From Typhlomys cinereus (Eukaryota; Chordata; Mammalia; Rodentia; Platacanthomyidae): a stretch of DNA of 64,000 bases. The notes beneath the pieces are model-generated. The model made no database searches, was not told the origin of the DNA, and saw only the letters and a program-made list of their open reading frames with translations. Each line of letters begins with the position of its first letter. Within the stretch, counting starts at the first letter, position 1. Where the stretch lies: NCBI GenBank assembly GCA_023101885.1, contig JALPQD010000004.1:9371688-9435687 (forward strand), read 5' to 3'. Of this stretch, positions 23,838-34,435 are shown piece after piece. A program made the translations under genes and the position numbers.

Positions 23838-24002
23838 TTTTTCTCTCCTCCCTCCCTCCCTCCCTCCCTCCCTCCCTCCCTCCCTCCCTCCCTCCCTCCC
23901 TCTGTTCCTCCCTTCCTCCCTCCCTCCCTCTCTCCCTCCCTTCCTCCCTCCCTCTCTCCCTCCCTTCCTTCCTTTCTTCCTTCCTTCCTTCCTTCCTTCT
24001 TC
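23838..24002. repeat. (CCCT)n / (CCTT)n microsatellite
   Basis: Long run of CCCT units passing into CCTT and CTTC. It abuts the T/C-rich 3' end of the next L1 UTR. The Glu/Gly/Arg-rich minus-strand frames across it are repeat products. Confidence 0.95.
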
Positions 24003-24500
24003 CACATTTTATTTTTTTCCTAATCATACAAGTTCAATAGGTACCCACATCCTCTCCCTTCCCCCCATCCCCATTGCGCTCTCCCTCTTTCCTCCTTTCC
24101 TTTCACCCCCTTCCTCCCTCCACCTCTCCTGGTGCTTCCCACTTCTTCCCTTCCATCCCCTGGAGGACCCCTTTATGTGGGCTCAGAACCTCGCTCTGAG
24201 TCTTCCACCTTAGTAAGGGTTCAGGACTCAGTGGTATAGCCCAGAGACCCTTCTTGGGCTCCCCATTAGCATCGGAACTCTATTATGACTGATTCTTCAC
24301 TTGCCTCTAGGAATTCTACTGCCTGGAGCCTTCTACCCTGTGATCCGTGCTAGATTTGGGGAGGTCATTGACATGTGCAGCCATTGTGCAGGTCAGTCCA
24401 ATCCTGGCTGCTGCAGCCCTAACTTGTACGGAATATCTTGCAGTTTGCTGGTCCTCCCTATCTTTAGGCTCTTACAATATTGCTGCCCCTTCTTTCACAA
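24003..24500 (-). mobile_element. Older L1 3' UTR fragment
   Basis: On the minus strand it ends GGTACCTATTGAACTTGTATG plus an A-rich tail and carries a purine tract and UTR body like those at 12.2-14.4 kb, but is more diverged. No ORF2 sequence is present, so it is heavily 5'-truncated. Confidence 0.8.
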
Positions 24501-25083
24501 TAAACCTACTTTTCTACCACTCTCTCTCCTTCTTTCATAGTGTGCATGTGCGTGTGTGTGTGTGCACGTGTGTGTGAGCTTCACTTGGGTTTCTATATAG
24601 ATATGCTCCAGACCACTTGGTAAAATATGGATGAGCTGTCAGCAAACATACCATTAAGGAAGCTAGCACTCCTTTCCATATCAATACCTCCATAGCCTCT
24701 TAAGATCTTCCCACTTCTGTGCTGAAATGTCAAGCAGGCCAAAACTCACATGTCTTCTGGAAGTATTTACGTCTGCAGTGAATCAACAGATGCAGCAGCA
24801 GCACTGACATGTAGAAGACATTATCTGGCTGAATCCTTCCCTACTCTTGGGCTCCTATATTTTCTTCTCCCTCTTCCACATTGTCTCCTGAGCTGGGGGT
24901 GATTTAGATTTCCTATTTAGGGCCAGGTAGTCCACAGTCACTTATTCTCTATGGTTTAGCCAATTGTGATCACATGTATTAAACACCTACTTTTGCAAAG
25001 AAAACTTCTGTTTTGAGGCTGAGAGTTGTGCAAATCTATGGGTTTTTTTAATGAAAAGTATTTAGACGACAATTTGGTGCCAT
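24501..25083. other. Unique DNA with short TG tract
   Basis: A (TG)n-like tract at 24542-24577 is the only repeat seen. No gene recognised. Confidence 0.45.
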
Positions 25084-25520
25084 GTCCTTAGAAGTGGACT
25101 GTCACAATTAAGAACAAGTGTTAACTTGATGGTTGAGGGTTCAAGATCTGATACATTTGTAGATAGATAATCAGTAGTTGAGTTAAGCCTAGAGTGAACA
25201 TGCAAGAGACTGTCTAGTTGATAGAGAAGACCCAACTCATGGTGGATGGATCTAGGCCCTGGACAGGTGAATAAAAATAGAGTGCTGGTTGAAGAAGTTG
25301 AGTATACTTGATTAGATATGCTGGTCTGGCAGTAAGGATCATCTCTTTCTCAGTCGTTATGTGGAGATGGTGTGGCCAGTTCCCTCAGCCCTTTGGTGAC
25401 TGTGCATGCTCTCCTGCCAAGTTGGACTAAGAACCTGATAATCATAAGAGAATAAACCTTTGTTCCCTTAATCTGTTTTGTAGTGATTCTATCAGCAATC
25501 ATGCAGATGAACTGCAACAT
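25084..25520 (+). repeat. Interspersed repeat, family not named, copy 1
   Basis: This block matches the minus strand of 32195-32660. Shared segments include AGTAGTTGAGTTAAGCC, GGCCAGTTCCCTCAGCCC, CTGCCAA.TTGGA.TAAGA and AATAAA near the end followed by TTGTTCC. Both copies are about 440 bp. It looks like an old non-autonomous element, perhaps a rodent DNA transposon, but this is a guess. Confidence 0.6.
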
Positions 25521-25559
25521 GGGCCATCAGTAGTTTCTTCCCCTTTAAGACCTATCGCC

Positions 25560-26130
25560 CCCCTTCCAAAGGTTCTTGCTTAATTTATAGTTCTAGGCAT
25601 GAGTTTCCTGCTGAAAAGCAAATCTTCAATCTAATAGGAAAGCAGTTGATTATTTTCATAACACTACACCACTAATATACTGATGAGATGACCTCTTGCC
25701 AGGGTGGTGGTTATTGTAATTCACAGAAATAACAGTTGGATGAAGCTGTAGCCAACATATTACCTTCTCGAACTATAAAAGCTGGCCAGGAGGTAAGAAG
25801 CTTCCAGATAAGCTTCAGCTTCTTCATGGCATGTCCTATTATCAACCTGTATAGAGTCTTACAATCACTATCTGAATGGGAACCAAGGACAATGGCAAAA
25901 AACTATATTGTCTTGGGAGTCTTTAAGACCTCTCTGACCCACAGCTCATAAACAGATAACTTATATCTGGTATTGGGAATTTCGTTTAATTGCCTATGAG
26001 GAGGATCATCTCAGGGAAAGTTTCTGCTATTCCTCCCACAAATCCTTCTGACTTCTGTGCTGCTTTGGTTTGCCCTCGGCCACCATCGGTGCCTGCCTCT
26101 TCCACAGGGCTGTGGTATGCTAAGCCCATC
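25560..26130 (-). mobile_element. Lx-like L1 3' UTR fragment
   Basis: The plus-strand text contains CTAATAGGAAAGCAGTTGAT, AATGGCAAAAAACTATATTG and AAGACCTCTCTGACCCACAG. The same order is found at 44.3-44.65 kb in a minus-strand L1 and, reversed, at 28.5-28.9 kb. This is the older L1 3' UTR type in the window. Confidence 0.65.
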
Positions 26131-26880
26131 ATACTAAATTTAGAGGTAGTTAATTCTCTTTCCCAGACAGTTTCTGAATTCAGGTCCAGGCCAACTTAAT
26201 TTAACTCATTTTCTTCAAAAAGTTTTAAGCTTGGAGAAACTCCGGGGCATTCTTTTCAGGCACAATAAGCAACACCCAGAACCACAAGTTGATTATGTGT
26301 AAGAGTTTTTAATGCATTGTGAGCTTAAGGAAACAGAATGGCTGCTTGCTTTCTGGAAATGCAATTGGAAACAAACATAGTTTAATATACCACAAAATTA
26401 TTTTGTGCGGGAACACAGCATTCTCTGTTGTGAGCTTTGTTCCTGGCAAAGGGATATATCATGTAGCTGGCTTGATCCTTTGGTCCATCTGGAGGGTGTG
26501 GTTCCCAAAATGTATGGGTTGAAGTCTTCGTCTCCAGTGTTTTCTTTTCAAACATCCTATTTCTTTAAGGGGAACAAATGTTTTCTCCACAAAGGCTGCC
26601 TATACCTCCCTCTTGGCTGCTCAGATTTCTGCTTGCCTTTTGGTTACCGTGTGGCTGGTGATTTCCCAGTGTCCCCAAGGAGGGCTCACTCTAGCTGTTA
26701 GGACTGAACAAACAATCCTGGCTGAAACCAGAACAGAATCAGCCGCTGCTTTCACCATCCCGGACGTCAGCTCTGTTTCAGGTTTCCCTGCCAACATAGA
26801 TATAATATTAAACATTGAGATGCTGCCAAATTCAGCAGTAACACAGACTCAGAGTAACTGCTGCTGCTTTTGCTAACTTG
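26131..26880. other. Unique DNA, possible conserved non-coding element
   Basis: No repeat recognised. GC content is a little higher at 26580-26850, with a TGACGT-type site (GACGTCA at 26764-26770). ORFs up to 98 codons show no domain, so I do not call a gene. Confidence 0.35.
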
Positions 26881-26883
26881 GAA

Positions 26884-27062
26884 GTGCCCAGGCCTAGTGC
26901 CAGGTAGCTTACAAATATCGGTGGTGCGTTTCATCCTTGCAACAATGCTGTGAGGAGGCATCATTTCAGTTCTACAGTCAAGGAAATGGAGACTTCGATA
27001 CCCGGAGAGGTTCAGGCGTTTGCCCATAGCTGTAGGCTATAAGTAGTACTGTCCTAATGTTT
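26884..27062 (+). mobile_element. MIR SINE relic
   Basis: The order AGTGCCAGGTAGCTTACAAA, CATCCTTGCAACAATGCTGT, GAGGAGGCATCATTTCAG, CAAGGAAATGGAGACTTCG and GAGAGGTTCAGGCGTTTGCC follows the ancient mammalian MIR core and 3' part. Confidence 0.8.
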
Positions 27063-28156
27063 CTGGAACTCATCAACTCATTGTGACGTCTTATTCTGCC
27101 ATTCCCAAACTCCTTTTTATATCCTCAGTCTTAACTGGACTTTGCCCTAAAATAAATTCAAGTTATCGCTTGACCTAGATCCTGTCTTTCATTCAGAGAG
27201 AACCAGCATTTAAAGGGCCTCTGCATCCTGGCAGGCCTGGAATCACACACTAGGGGTAGGATGCAGACATAACTGAGGGACACAGCTCATCCTTCCAGCC
27301 TTATCTGTTAACACACTCTGTACTCAATCATAGATCTCCGCTAGTTCTGTGCCTTTGTCCTGCATCCACTCCATGGTCCACTCTTTTGCTCTCACTTCCA
27401 GAGTCATTCATGTATCTCAGCTCTGCAGGCCGCCTTCTCTAGTTAGAGTTAGTTACATCCAGCTAGTAGTTACATAGCTACTTTTTCCTTTGATCAGAGT
27501 CCTCTAGAATCATGCTGCTTATGTTGCAATCCTGGCATGACTTTTTGCCTGACATTTGAGGTTGGTCAAGGTTTCCCACTTCTCAGAATCTCAGTTATCT
27601 CCTCAATAAAAAGGCGCCAATAACAGAAGCAGCCCATAGGGTTTTGGCATACTTTAGATAAGCTACTGAGTATAAAGTTCTTGGGATGGTACATGAGCAC
27701 CTTGAAAAGCAAAAGGAAAAAAAATTGTTATTATTCTTTATTCTTCTTTGGCAGCTTTACTTTCAAGACCATCAATAAGTTGTTCCTCCCTAATTTTTTA
27801 AGAGCTGGTCTTTCTCATGAATTAAAATCTTGAAGCTTTGGTATTCTGCAGTTAATTCTGTTAGTTCCCTCTACTTAGGAATCCAGAGAATCCTCTCCTC
27901 CCCATAGCTGACATTTTCAAGTCTCCATCTCCAGCTTCCCCCCACCCCCCGTGGAGTTCAAGAACTCTTTAATACACTTGCAATAAAATCTCTGTTTTCT
28001 TAAGTGAGCCAGAGTCTGTATCAGTGACTTGTAATCAAAGGTCTCTGAAACAGATCTAGTACAAGGGCCCATTGTGGTCTCATTCGTGTGGTGGATGGCA
28101 GTTCACAGGGCGAGTGGCAATTTTGCTTGAGTTTAAAAAGCGGTTCCAAAGGCTGA
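27063..28156. other. Unique DNA, no gene seen
   Basis: An AATAAAATC polyadenylation-like motif lies at 27982 and another AATAAA at 27150, but no coding sequence leads into either. Confidence 0.4.
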
Positions 28157-28365
28157 CAGCTGTAGGTGATATTTTGCAGTGCCCTCCCAGTACTGGTAAA
28201 TACTTTTATTCTTTAAAACTTTGAACCTGTCATTCTCACTTTGTCCCATTGTGAAAGTTCCTGTAACTAAGTAGTGCCATATATACCACCACAGTTTTGA
28301 AGAGAAACTGTAAAGTTAGGATGTAATCAATAGAGGGAAAAGCGTAAGTAGGAAAAGAGAGGGGG
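28157..28365 (+). repeat. Left arm of a 205-bp inverted repeat
   Basis: Matches the reverse complement of 29446-29648, starting at CTGTAGGTGATATTTTGCAG. The segment GCAGTGCCCTCCCAGTACTGG is exact in both arms and ATGTAATCAATAG.GGGAAA recurs near the inner end. Overall similarity by eye is about 75-80 percent. A weaker match continues outward for about 70 bp. Confidence 0.8.
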
Positions 28366-28439
28366 TTACAAAAAGGAGTGGGGGGAGTAACAAGGAAACT
28401 AAAGTTGTAGGATGTAACCAGACAGAAAGCTTCTACGCT

Positions 28440-29440
28440 GTAAGTTTATTAAAACATAATTTCTTAGAAAGATCGTGAACATACCTACACAGGGAAACAA
28501 AGAGTGACAAAGATAAGTTATAAAGGAAACTGCCCTGAGATGTTCCTTCCAGAAGCCTTAGGCAAATAAACAAAATTCCCACTCTCAGATATGTGACATC
28601 TGCTAATGAGCTGCTGATCAGAGAGGTCTCAAAGACTCCTTCCCGAACAATACAGACTTTTTTATATTGCTCTTGGTTGCCTTCCTTAAATTGCCAGTAA
28701 GACTCTATTGCTGAAGACACTACTTACATTGATTATAGAATACAAAGAACAAACCAGAACTGGTCTGGAAACTTCCTTTTTGCAATTGAGTTTTCATAAT
28801 ACCAGAACCAGGCCAAAGCAATCAATAGTCTCACCTAGCTGTTAATTATGATAACAACCACCTTGACAAGAGGTGACCATTCAGGAACTAATGACAGGAT
28901 GCTATGGGTGTATCCAAGATTTCTGATTTGATTTAAGATATGCTTTTCAACAGGAAACACATTCCTGATAATGAAACAGGCCAAGAACCTGTGGACAGGG
29001 AGACCATAGGCCCTAGGAACAAATTATTAATGTTTAGCTCTAAGGACTTGATATTCAACTGTTTTCTAAACAGCTATCTTGATACACAAAGATTAGAGGA
29101 GGCTTCAGTGCGCAAACCTAATAGTCTTCTTTTGCAATAAAATGTGTTTAATACAGAGAATCACAACTGACCAAGGTGTGAAGAATACGTGACTGTGGTT
29201 TGCTCAGCCTCAGCAGGACATCTAGATCACCTCCTTCTAAGACAAGACTTAAGGAATGTCTCGGAAGGTGTGATAGTAAGAATGCCAGCGCCCGAGAGTA
29301 GTGAAAAAGACAATCAGACAGTATGTTCTGGATATGACAAGACTGATACATCCATGAGCTTATTTTAGCTGTGTCTAAAACCTACACAAGATTTAGTGTG
29401 TCAGTGTCTCACCATATCAATTCACAAGATTCGGTCTGTC
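28440..29440 (+). mobile_element. Lx-like L1 3' UTR fragment
   Basis: The reverse complement of 28500-28890 follows the fragment at 25.7-26.0 kb (GAGTCTTTGAGACCTCTCTG, then CTCATTAGCAGATG). The right part (GACTGTGGTTTGCTCAGCC, CAGGACATCTAGATCACC, CACAAGATTCGGTCTGTCAA) is the downstream L1 UTR type as I know it from rodents. It fills the spacer of the inverted repeat. Confidence 0.6.
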
Positions 29441-29445
29441 AACTT

Positions 29446-29648
29446 TCCCCTCCTTATTCCTCTTTCCCACTATTGATTACATTTTTGACCTTATAGTTTC
29501 TCTTGAAAACCTCGGTGTTAAATGCGGCACTTCTTAGTCATAAGTGCTTTCATGAGGGGGCAAAGAGAGAATAAAAGGTTCAAACTTTAAAGAACAAAAG
29601 GATTAACCAGTACTGGGAGGGCACTGCAGGATATCACTTACAGTTCTC
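29446..29648 (-). repeat. Right arm of the 205-bp inverted repeat
   Basis: Inverted partner of 28157-28365, separated from it by about 1.08 kb. Confidence 0.8.
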
Positions 29649-29734
29649 GGCTTTGTAGCTACTCACTAAGCTCAATGTATTGAAGCAAAATGGCTACAAG
29701 ATTTGGTCCATCCACATTTCACCAAGAGGCTCTA

Positions 29735-30860
29735 TACTTCCCTGAGAAACTACCAAGCATTAATGCCGGATGCAGGGGAAAGAGAGCTATTTTCTTCAAT
29801 GTTATGCCACTGATACATCTTTCCTGCTCCATCTCAGGCATTTATGCTCAGGCATTTGTCATTAAAAGCAATCCAGATGAAACTCTAGTGGGCCACACAT
29901 GCAATCACAATAAGAGAAAGCATGTTAGTAAAGAAGGTGTCTAGTGGGAAAGGGTGCAGTATTAAGATTGGCTAAGGAGGAATTAAAAATTACATAGATT
30001 CCTTATATTCACATATGAAACTCTAATCAGTAGTCACTGATACTATTTCTTCCCTACAGCCTTGGGGATTTGAAGTCCCACTGGCAGAAGCCATATATAG
30101 GAAGAGCTCAGCAGTCACACCTGAGTAGACCAGTCTGATGCTCTTAACTGACATGGAAGAAAGCTTGTTTTCTCCCAAGGAAGAATTCTCTTCAGTGTTA
30201 AGTTTACCATCTATAGAATGAATCATTATGGGTAAAAGAGAAACTGATGTCCATTATCAGATTCTCTCCTTTGGGAAAAGTGTTCAGAAGGAAAGACAGT
30301 TCTCTCACTGATACACTGAGGAGGGTGTTATTTGGGTGTTGGCATTAAATTACAGTCCTAGTATTGTTGATATCAAATTACCAGGAACTTAATGTCTTAA
30401 AACAACAGGAGCTTATTATCTGCAGTGTTCATTTTGCCTTGAAAAGTAGTGTGTTCACAGGTCCTGGGGCTATTGATATATCTTTATTGGGTTATTATTC
30501 TGAAATTATTCTGCTGTAGAAGAGTGAGAATGCAAGATGACTCACCAACAGTAGCCTCATCATCTCTACTGACCCAAATGACTACACTGAAATATTCCAG
30601 ATAGTTTGAATACCCCTAGGAAGCAGGTTGTGTGTGCACATGTATGTGCATACATGGACATGCATACATGGACAGATGTACATGCATAGCACACGTGCAT
30701 ACATACATTTCACTCATACAAAATGAAATCTATGTATTAATTTGCCAGGTGGCTGTAATCATGACTTATCATGACTTACTAGCATGCGGACCATGAAATA
30801 TGTAGATTATCCACTATCTTATGCTCCTAAATTTGACAACATAAATCACATGAACATTTT
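29735..30860. other. Unique DNA
   Basis: No gene. The stretch 30360-30560 (CTTAATGTCTTAAAACAACAGG, then TTATTATCTGCAGTGTTC) resembles an ancient mammalian repeat that I cannot name. Confidence 0.4.
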
Positions 30861-30877
30861 AGAAAGAGAGAGAGGGG

Positions 30878-30919
<42 letters not shown>
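30861..30919. repeat. (GA)n microsatellite
   Basis: AG dinucleotides with one G-run interruption at 30874-30880. Confidence 0.95.
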
Positions 30920-30922
<3 letters not shown>

Positions 30923-31314
30923 TCAACACTGTTTAATGTTAATTTTTGTGTTTTTTCTGATTTTCGGATTATTTTTATGTTTCTGCATTATATCAGATCC
31001 AATTGTTTTAACCTTTCTTCCATAAGAAAATTCTTTCAATGTAGAAAAGTTATGAAACAAGAGGCTAGACACACCCTTTTAACCTTTGGAATGTATATTG
31101 CAAATTAGTGTAAGGAAGACAAAAAGTGGTTCCTTTTGTGGGATTGGAAGCTGTATGAGGTGTTCACAAGTATGGTCATCACAACTGGAAACCAAGTCAA
31201 AAAAGATTAACTAAGGTGTGAGCAGATGGAAACTTTCAGGGTCAAGGTTACAGACAGACCCATGTTCTTAATTCGAGAAAAGATGCTCAGAAGTCAGGGT
31301 CATAAAGGCACCTA

Positions 31315-31316
<2 letters not shown>

Positions 31317-31352
<36 letters not shown>
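31317..31352. repeat. (CT)n microsatellite
   Basis: CT dinucleotides with one TTT interruption. Confidence 0.93.
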
Positions 31353-31353
<1 letters not shown>

Positions 31354-31750
31354 ACCTTTCCTTCTCTGGACTCATGAATAAGTCATAGTTGGGTGGAATA
31401 GGAGAGGAGAGAACCAGGAAAATTGGTGTATAGTGTAGACAAATAATGTATCTGTGGTTATAAATCAAATAATACATTTGTAAAACTTGGGAAAACTCAT
31501 TTTCAGGGATGTGTATACCTGAAGTCAATGATAATGTCACATACACTGACATCAGTCAGTAGATGGCCACAGGCACGCAGTTCTGGATTAACAGAGCTTT
31601 GTTTCAGAATTTAAGTTTCGAGACTTGAATCTACCATGGGTTACAAAAGAAAGCATGAAAATATATTTCACATATAAAATAAATATTTTATATGATATTT
31701 CATATATAAGTATTTAATGTTAATTTTAATTTAATATATTAATTTATATT

Positions 31751-31827
31751 AGGGGGAGGGAGCAAAGGGATGGGACCAGTGTACCTATTAAGTTTGTATG
31801 AGCGGAAATAAATAAATAAATAAATAT
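31751..31827 (+). mobile_element. Extremely short L1 3' terminus
   Basis: Only the last 55 or so bases of an L1 remain (end of purine tract, then GTGTACCTATTAAGTTTGTATG), followed by AAATAAATAAAT. The next SINE starts right at the end of this tail. Confidence 0.75.
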
Positions 31828-32120
31828 GGACTGGAGAGGTGGCTCAGGGGTTAAGCCTCTGCCTTGCAGGTGGAAGGTCCTAAGTTCAGATCCTAGACCC
31901 CATGTATAGATGCCGGGCGGAAGCGGGAGCGGCCTGGGTTTCCTGCCCTGGTAGGGTGGAGCCTGTGAATCCCAGGGCAGAGTAAACAAGGAGGAGGTGG
32001 AGGCGTCCATGGTGGTTCCCGAATTCGTCCGTGGTTCTACACACACACACACATACATACACACACATACATACACACACACATGCACACATGCACAATT
32101 GAATAAATAATAATAAAAAT
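31828..32120 (+). mobile_element. Dip-like SINE, younger type
   Basis: Starts GGACTGGAGAGGTGGCTCAG, with A and B boxes (the latter AAGTTCAGATCC), the younger body (TAGATGCCGGGCGGAAGCGG, GTAGGGTGGAGCCTGTGAAT, GTCCGTGGTTCTAC), a CA/TACA repeat and AATAAATAATAATAAAAAT. It sits in the A-rich tail of the L1 stub before it. Confidence 0.88.
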
Positions 32121-32194
32121 ATATAAATTTTAATTAATATTTAATATATTAACATAATATATTTTATGCATTAATTTGTACAATAAATATCAAA

Positions 32195-32660
32195 TATAAA
32201 ATAAAACCATTGTAGTTTGTCTGTATGTTAACAATAAATTCATAACCAAATGGCTTATGGCTTAAGGAGGAACAAGGGATTTTATTTTAGATTATGAGTG
32301 TCTGGTTACAGATCTTAATCCAGTTGGCAGGAAAAATCATACCAACACCAGGGGCTGAGGGAACTGGCTATATCATATCCACAGGACTGCTGAGAGAGGA
32401 GGCAAACCTCACCAGACATCATCTCTGTCCAAATATACAAAAGAATGCCAGCTCTCTGAATTGCCTCCTTTCTTCTTATCCAACTAACCCAGGGGAAAGT
32501 CCCACAATCCTTTGCCTGAGCTTTCCCATCAACTAGCCAATCTCCTTTAAGTTTGCTATGGCTTAACTCAACTACTTATTCTTCACAGAATAAGTTCCCA
32601 GAGCTTGACCCTTCAGTTGTCAAATTGATCAAACTGATACCTATATCTGCCTACCACAAC
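32195..32660 (-). repeat. Interspersed repeat, family not named, copy 2
   Basis: Reverse-complement relative of 25084-25520, about 7 kb away and in opposite orientation. The shared order of segments runs over the whole length. Confidence 0.6.
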
Positions 32661-33229
32661 CATGACCAGATAATAAAAAGCTACAAAAAAGCCAGAGATG
32701 AATTGTGAATAAAGCAAATTCCAAGAAGTCCAAGCTGTTTGTTTTCCTATGACACCAGCAAATAACACAGCAAAAGAGAACAAGCAGAAACAGTTGAAGC
32801 ACCGGACACCATTGATTCTAACTTCCCAGGGCTTTTATCTGGTGGCATCTTAGAAAGAGACAACCTTCCTTGGCCATGTGATACTTTACGAGGGACGTGT
32901 TGACTGAAGAGCTACCTCTCTCATGAGAGATTGAGTAAGTGGGTAGCATATGTTACTTCACTGTTCTCGAACATGAATTCAGAACCTTTGTTGATTCCGT
33001 TGTTGATGTTTTGCGCTTTTCCATTGTTCCATTGTTGATATTTTATACACCAATGCAAAATGACATAGCTCTCCTTGGAGCCTGGCTATTATCAGTCTTA
33101 CATGTACAATGGCAAAGTCTTTTGTCTGTAACCTTCCCTTTCTCCTGAGTCTTTACTATGTCAGTCAGCTTCACTGTGGCATTTGACATGCAAGGGGGAG
33201 AAGAGCCCAAATCACAGTTGCCATCAAGC

Positions 33230-33430
33230 TTTTCTTCTTCCTTGTACTTATCTAAGTTGCAATTATCTATTTATTTGTGTGGTTTACTTTATTAATGTGT
33301 GGTTACTGCACTAGATTATATGTTTACAAGCAAGTAACTATGTCAGCTTGATCATCATTGATACCTGGTACTTAGTATAATACTAAGCACTTTATAGAAA
33401 CTCAATAAATACTTGTTAAATAAATGAAAG
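33230..33430 (+). mobile_element. L2 3' end relic
   Basis: The 3' end CTGGTACTTAGTATAATACT, then CTCAATAAATACTTGTTAAA and TAAATGAAAGG, is the usual L2 terminus in diverged form. Confidence 0.7.
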
Positions 33431-34435
33431 GTAAGGGAAAGCAAAAGCTAATTATGCCTTCAGGATGCTGTGGCATGGAAAAGACGGTTGAAACTCTGCG
33501 GCTTCTCCCCTCTCTCCCAGGGATGGGCTGATCTAAACAACCTAAGAGATCCCTTCATTTTAGAGATAAGGAGTTCCAGGTCAGAGCATTTTAATTACTT
33601 CTTCTGGGATCTAAAGAATGCACTGTTGAGCCTATTTAATCAAGCATAGTGATTGAGTCAGCCCAGATAGACTTGGCAAATGAATCTGCCCGGCTTGGCC
33701 CTGAGGCCAGGACTCCATTCATTAGATCCTGATGTTTCTGGCACAACATTAACCAAGAATCACATCGTAAAACTTTTCTGATTGCATAGGCTAAGAAATT
33801 AATCTTTACAGTTTGAACAGATAATGACGAGATGAGCCCCAGTTGGAGACGTTTATTAGGAGAGAGTTAGAAGTGGAACCACCTCCGCCATAATCCCTGA
33901 AGCCAGGCGACCATCAAACTGTACCTTTCAGTGATTAAATTCTTTGGGCTGTGGCATATAAACCTTCCCCTCTGCCTCCTGCCTCTGCTTTGGGTCGTGA
34001 TTCATGCCTATGAAAACACTGCTGCTGCAAGGACAATGTGAACCTCCCCAGTGACAGTTATTGCAACAAGACAAAGGCATTTTTAGAATTATTGCCATTA
34101 TCTTATATGAGGGACGCTGACAGTATCTTTTTGTCTTGCCCCTATAATTCCATTACATCGAAAACATTTTGCAAGGGCAGCTCTCTGTGAAGCCACAACC
34201 GAGATAAAGTACTTTCAGGAATGTTCCTTTGCTGCAGCTAGGACAATGATTCATGTTCCAGGAGATCTGTGAAAACTGTCCTTGTCTACACATCATAGGA
34301 CATCCTAGGAGGAGTTTGAGAGACTTCAAAGGCATTATGTTCTTTTCACTTTTGTAATAATTGCATGAAATAAGAAATTTTACAGATGTACAGCAGATAA
34401 GTAGGAAGTCAATTAACACACCCAGGTTCCTTGGA
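33431..34435. other. Repeat-free block
   Basis: About 1 kb with no recognised repeat, moderate GC and several paired motifs such as TTGGC..GCCAA-like sites near 33680-33715. No coding frame with domain support. Candidate conserved non-coding DNA. Confidence 0.35.

Noticed and set aside
23788..24027. Gly/Arg/Glu-rich minus-strand ORFs
   Set aside because: They arise from the CCCT/CCTT microsatellite.
26319..26876. A host exon in the ORFs of 67-98 codons
   Set aside because: No recognisable domain, no convincing splice sites bounding the frames, and frames overlap on both strands.
28157..29648. LTR retrotransposon with the arms as LTRs
   Set aside because: The arms are inverted, not direct, lack TG...CA ends, and the spacer is L1 UTR without gag or pol.
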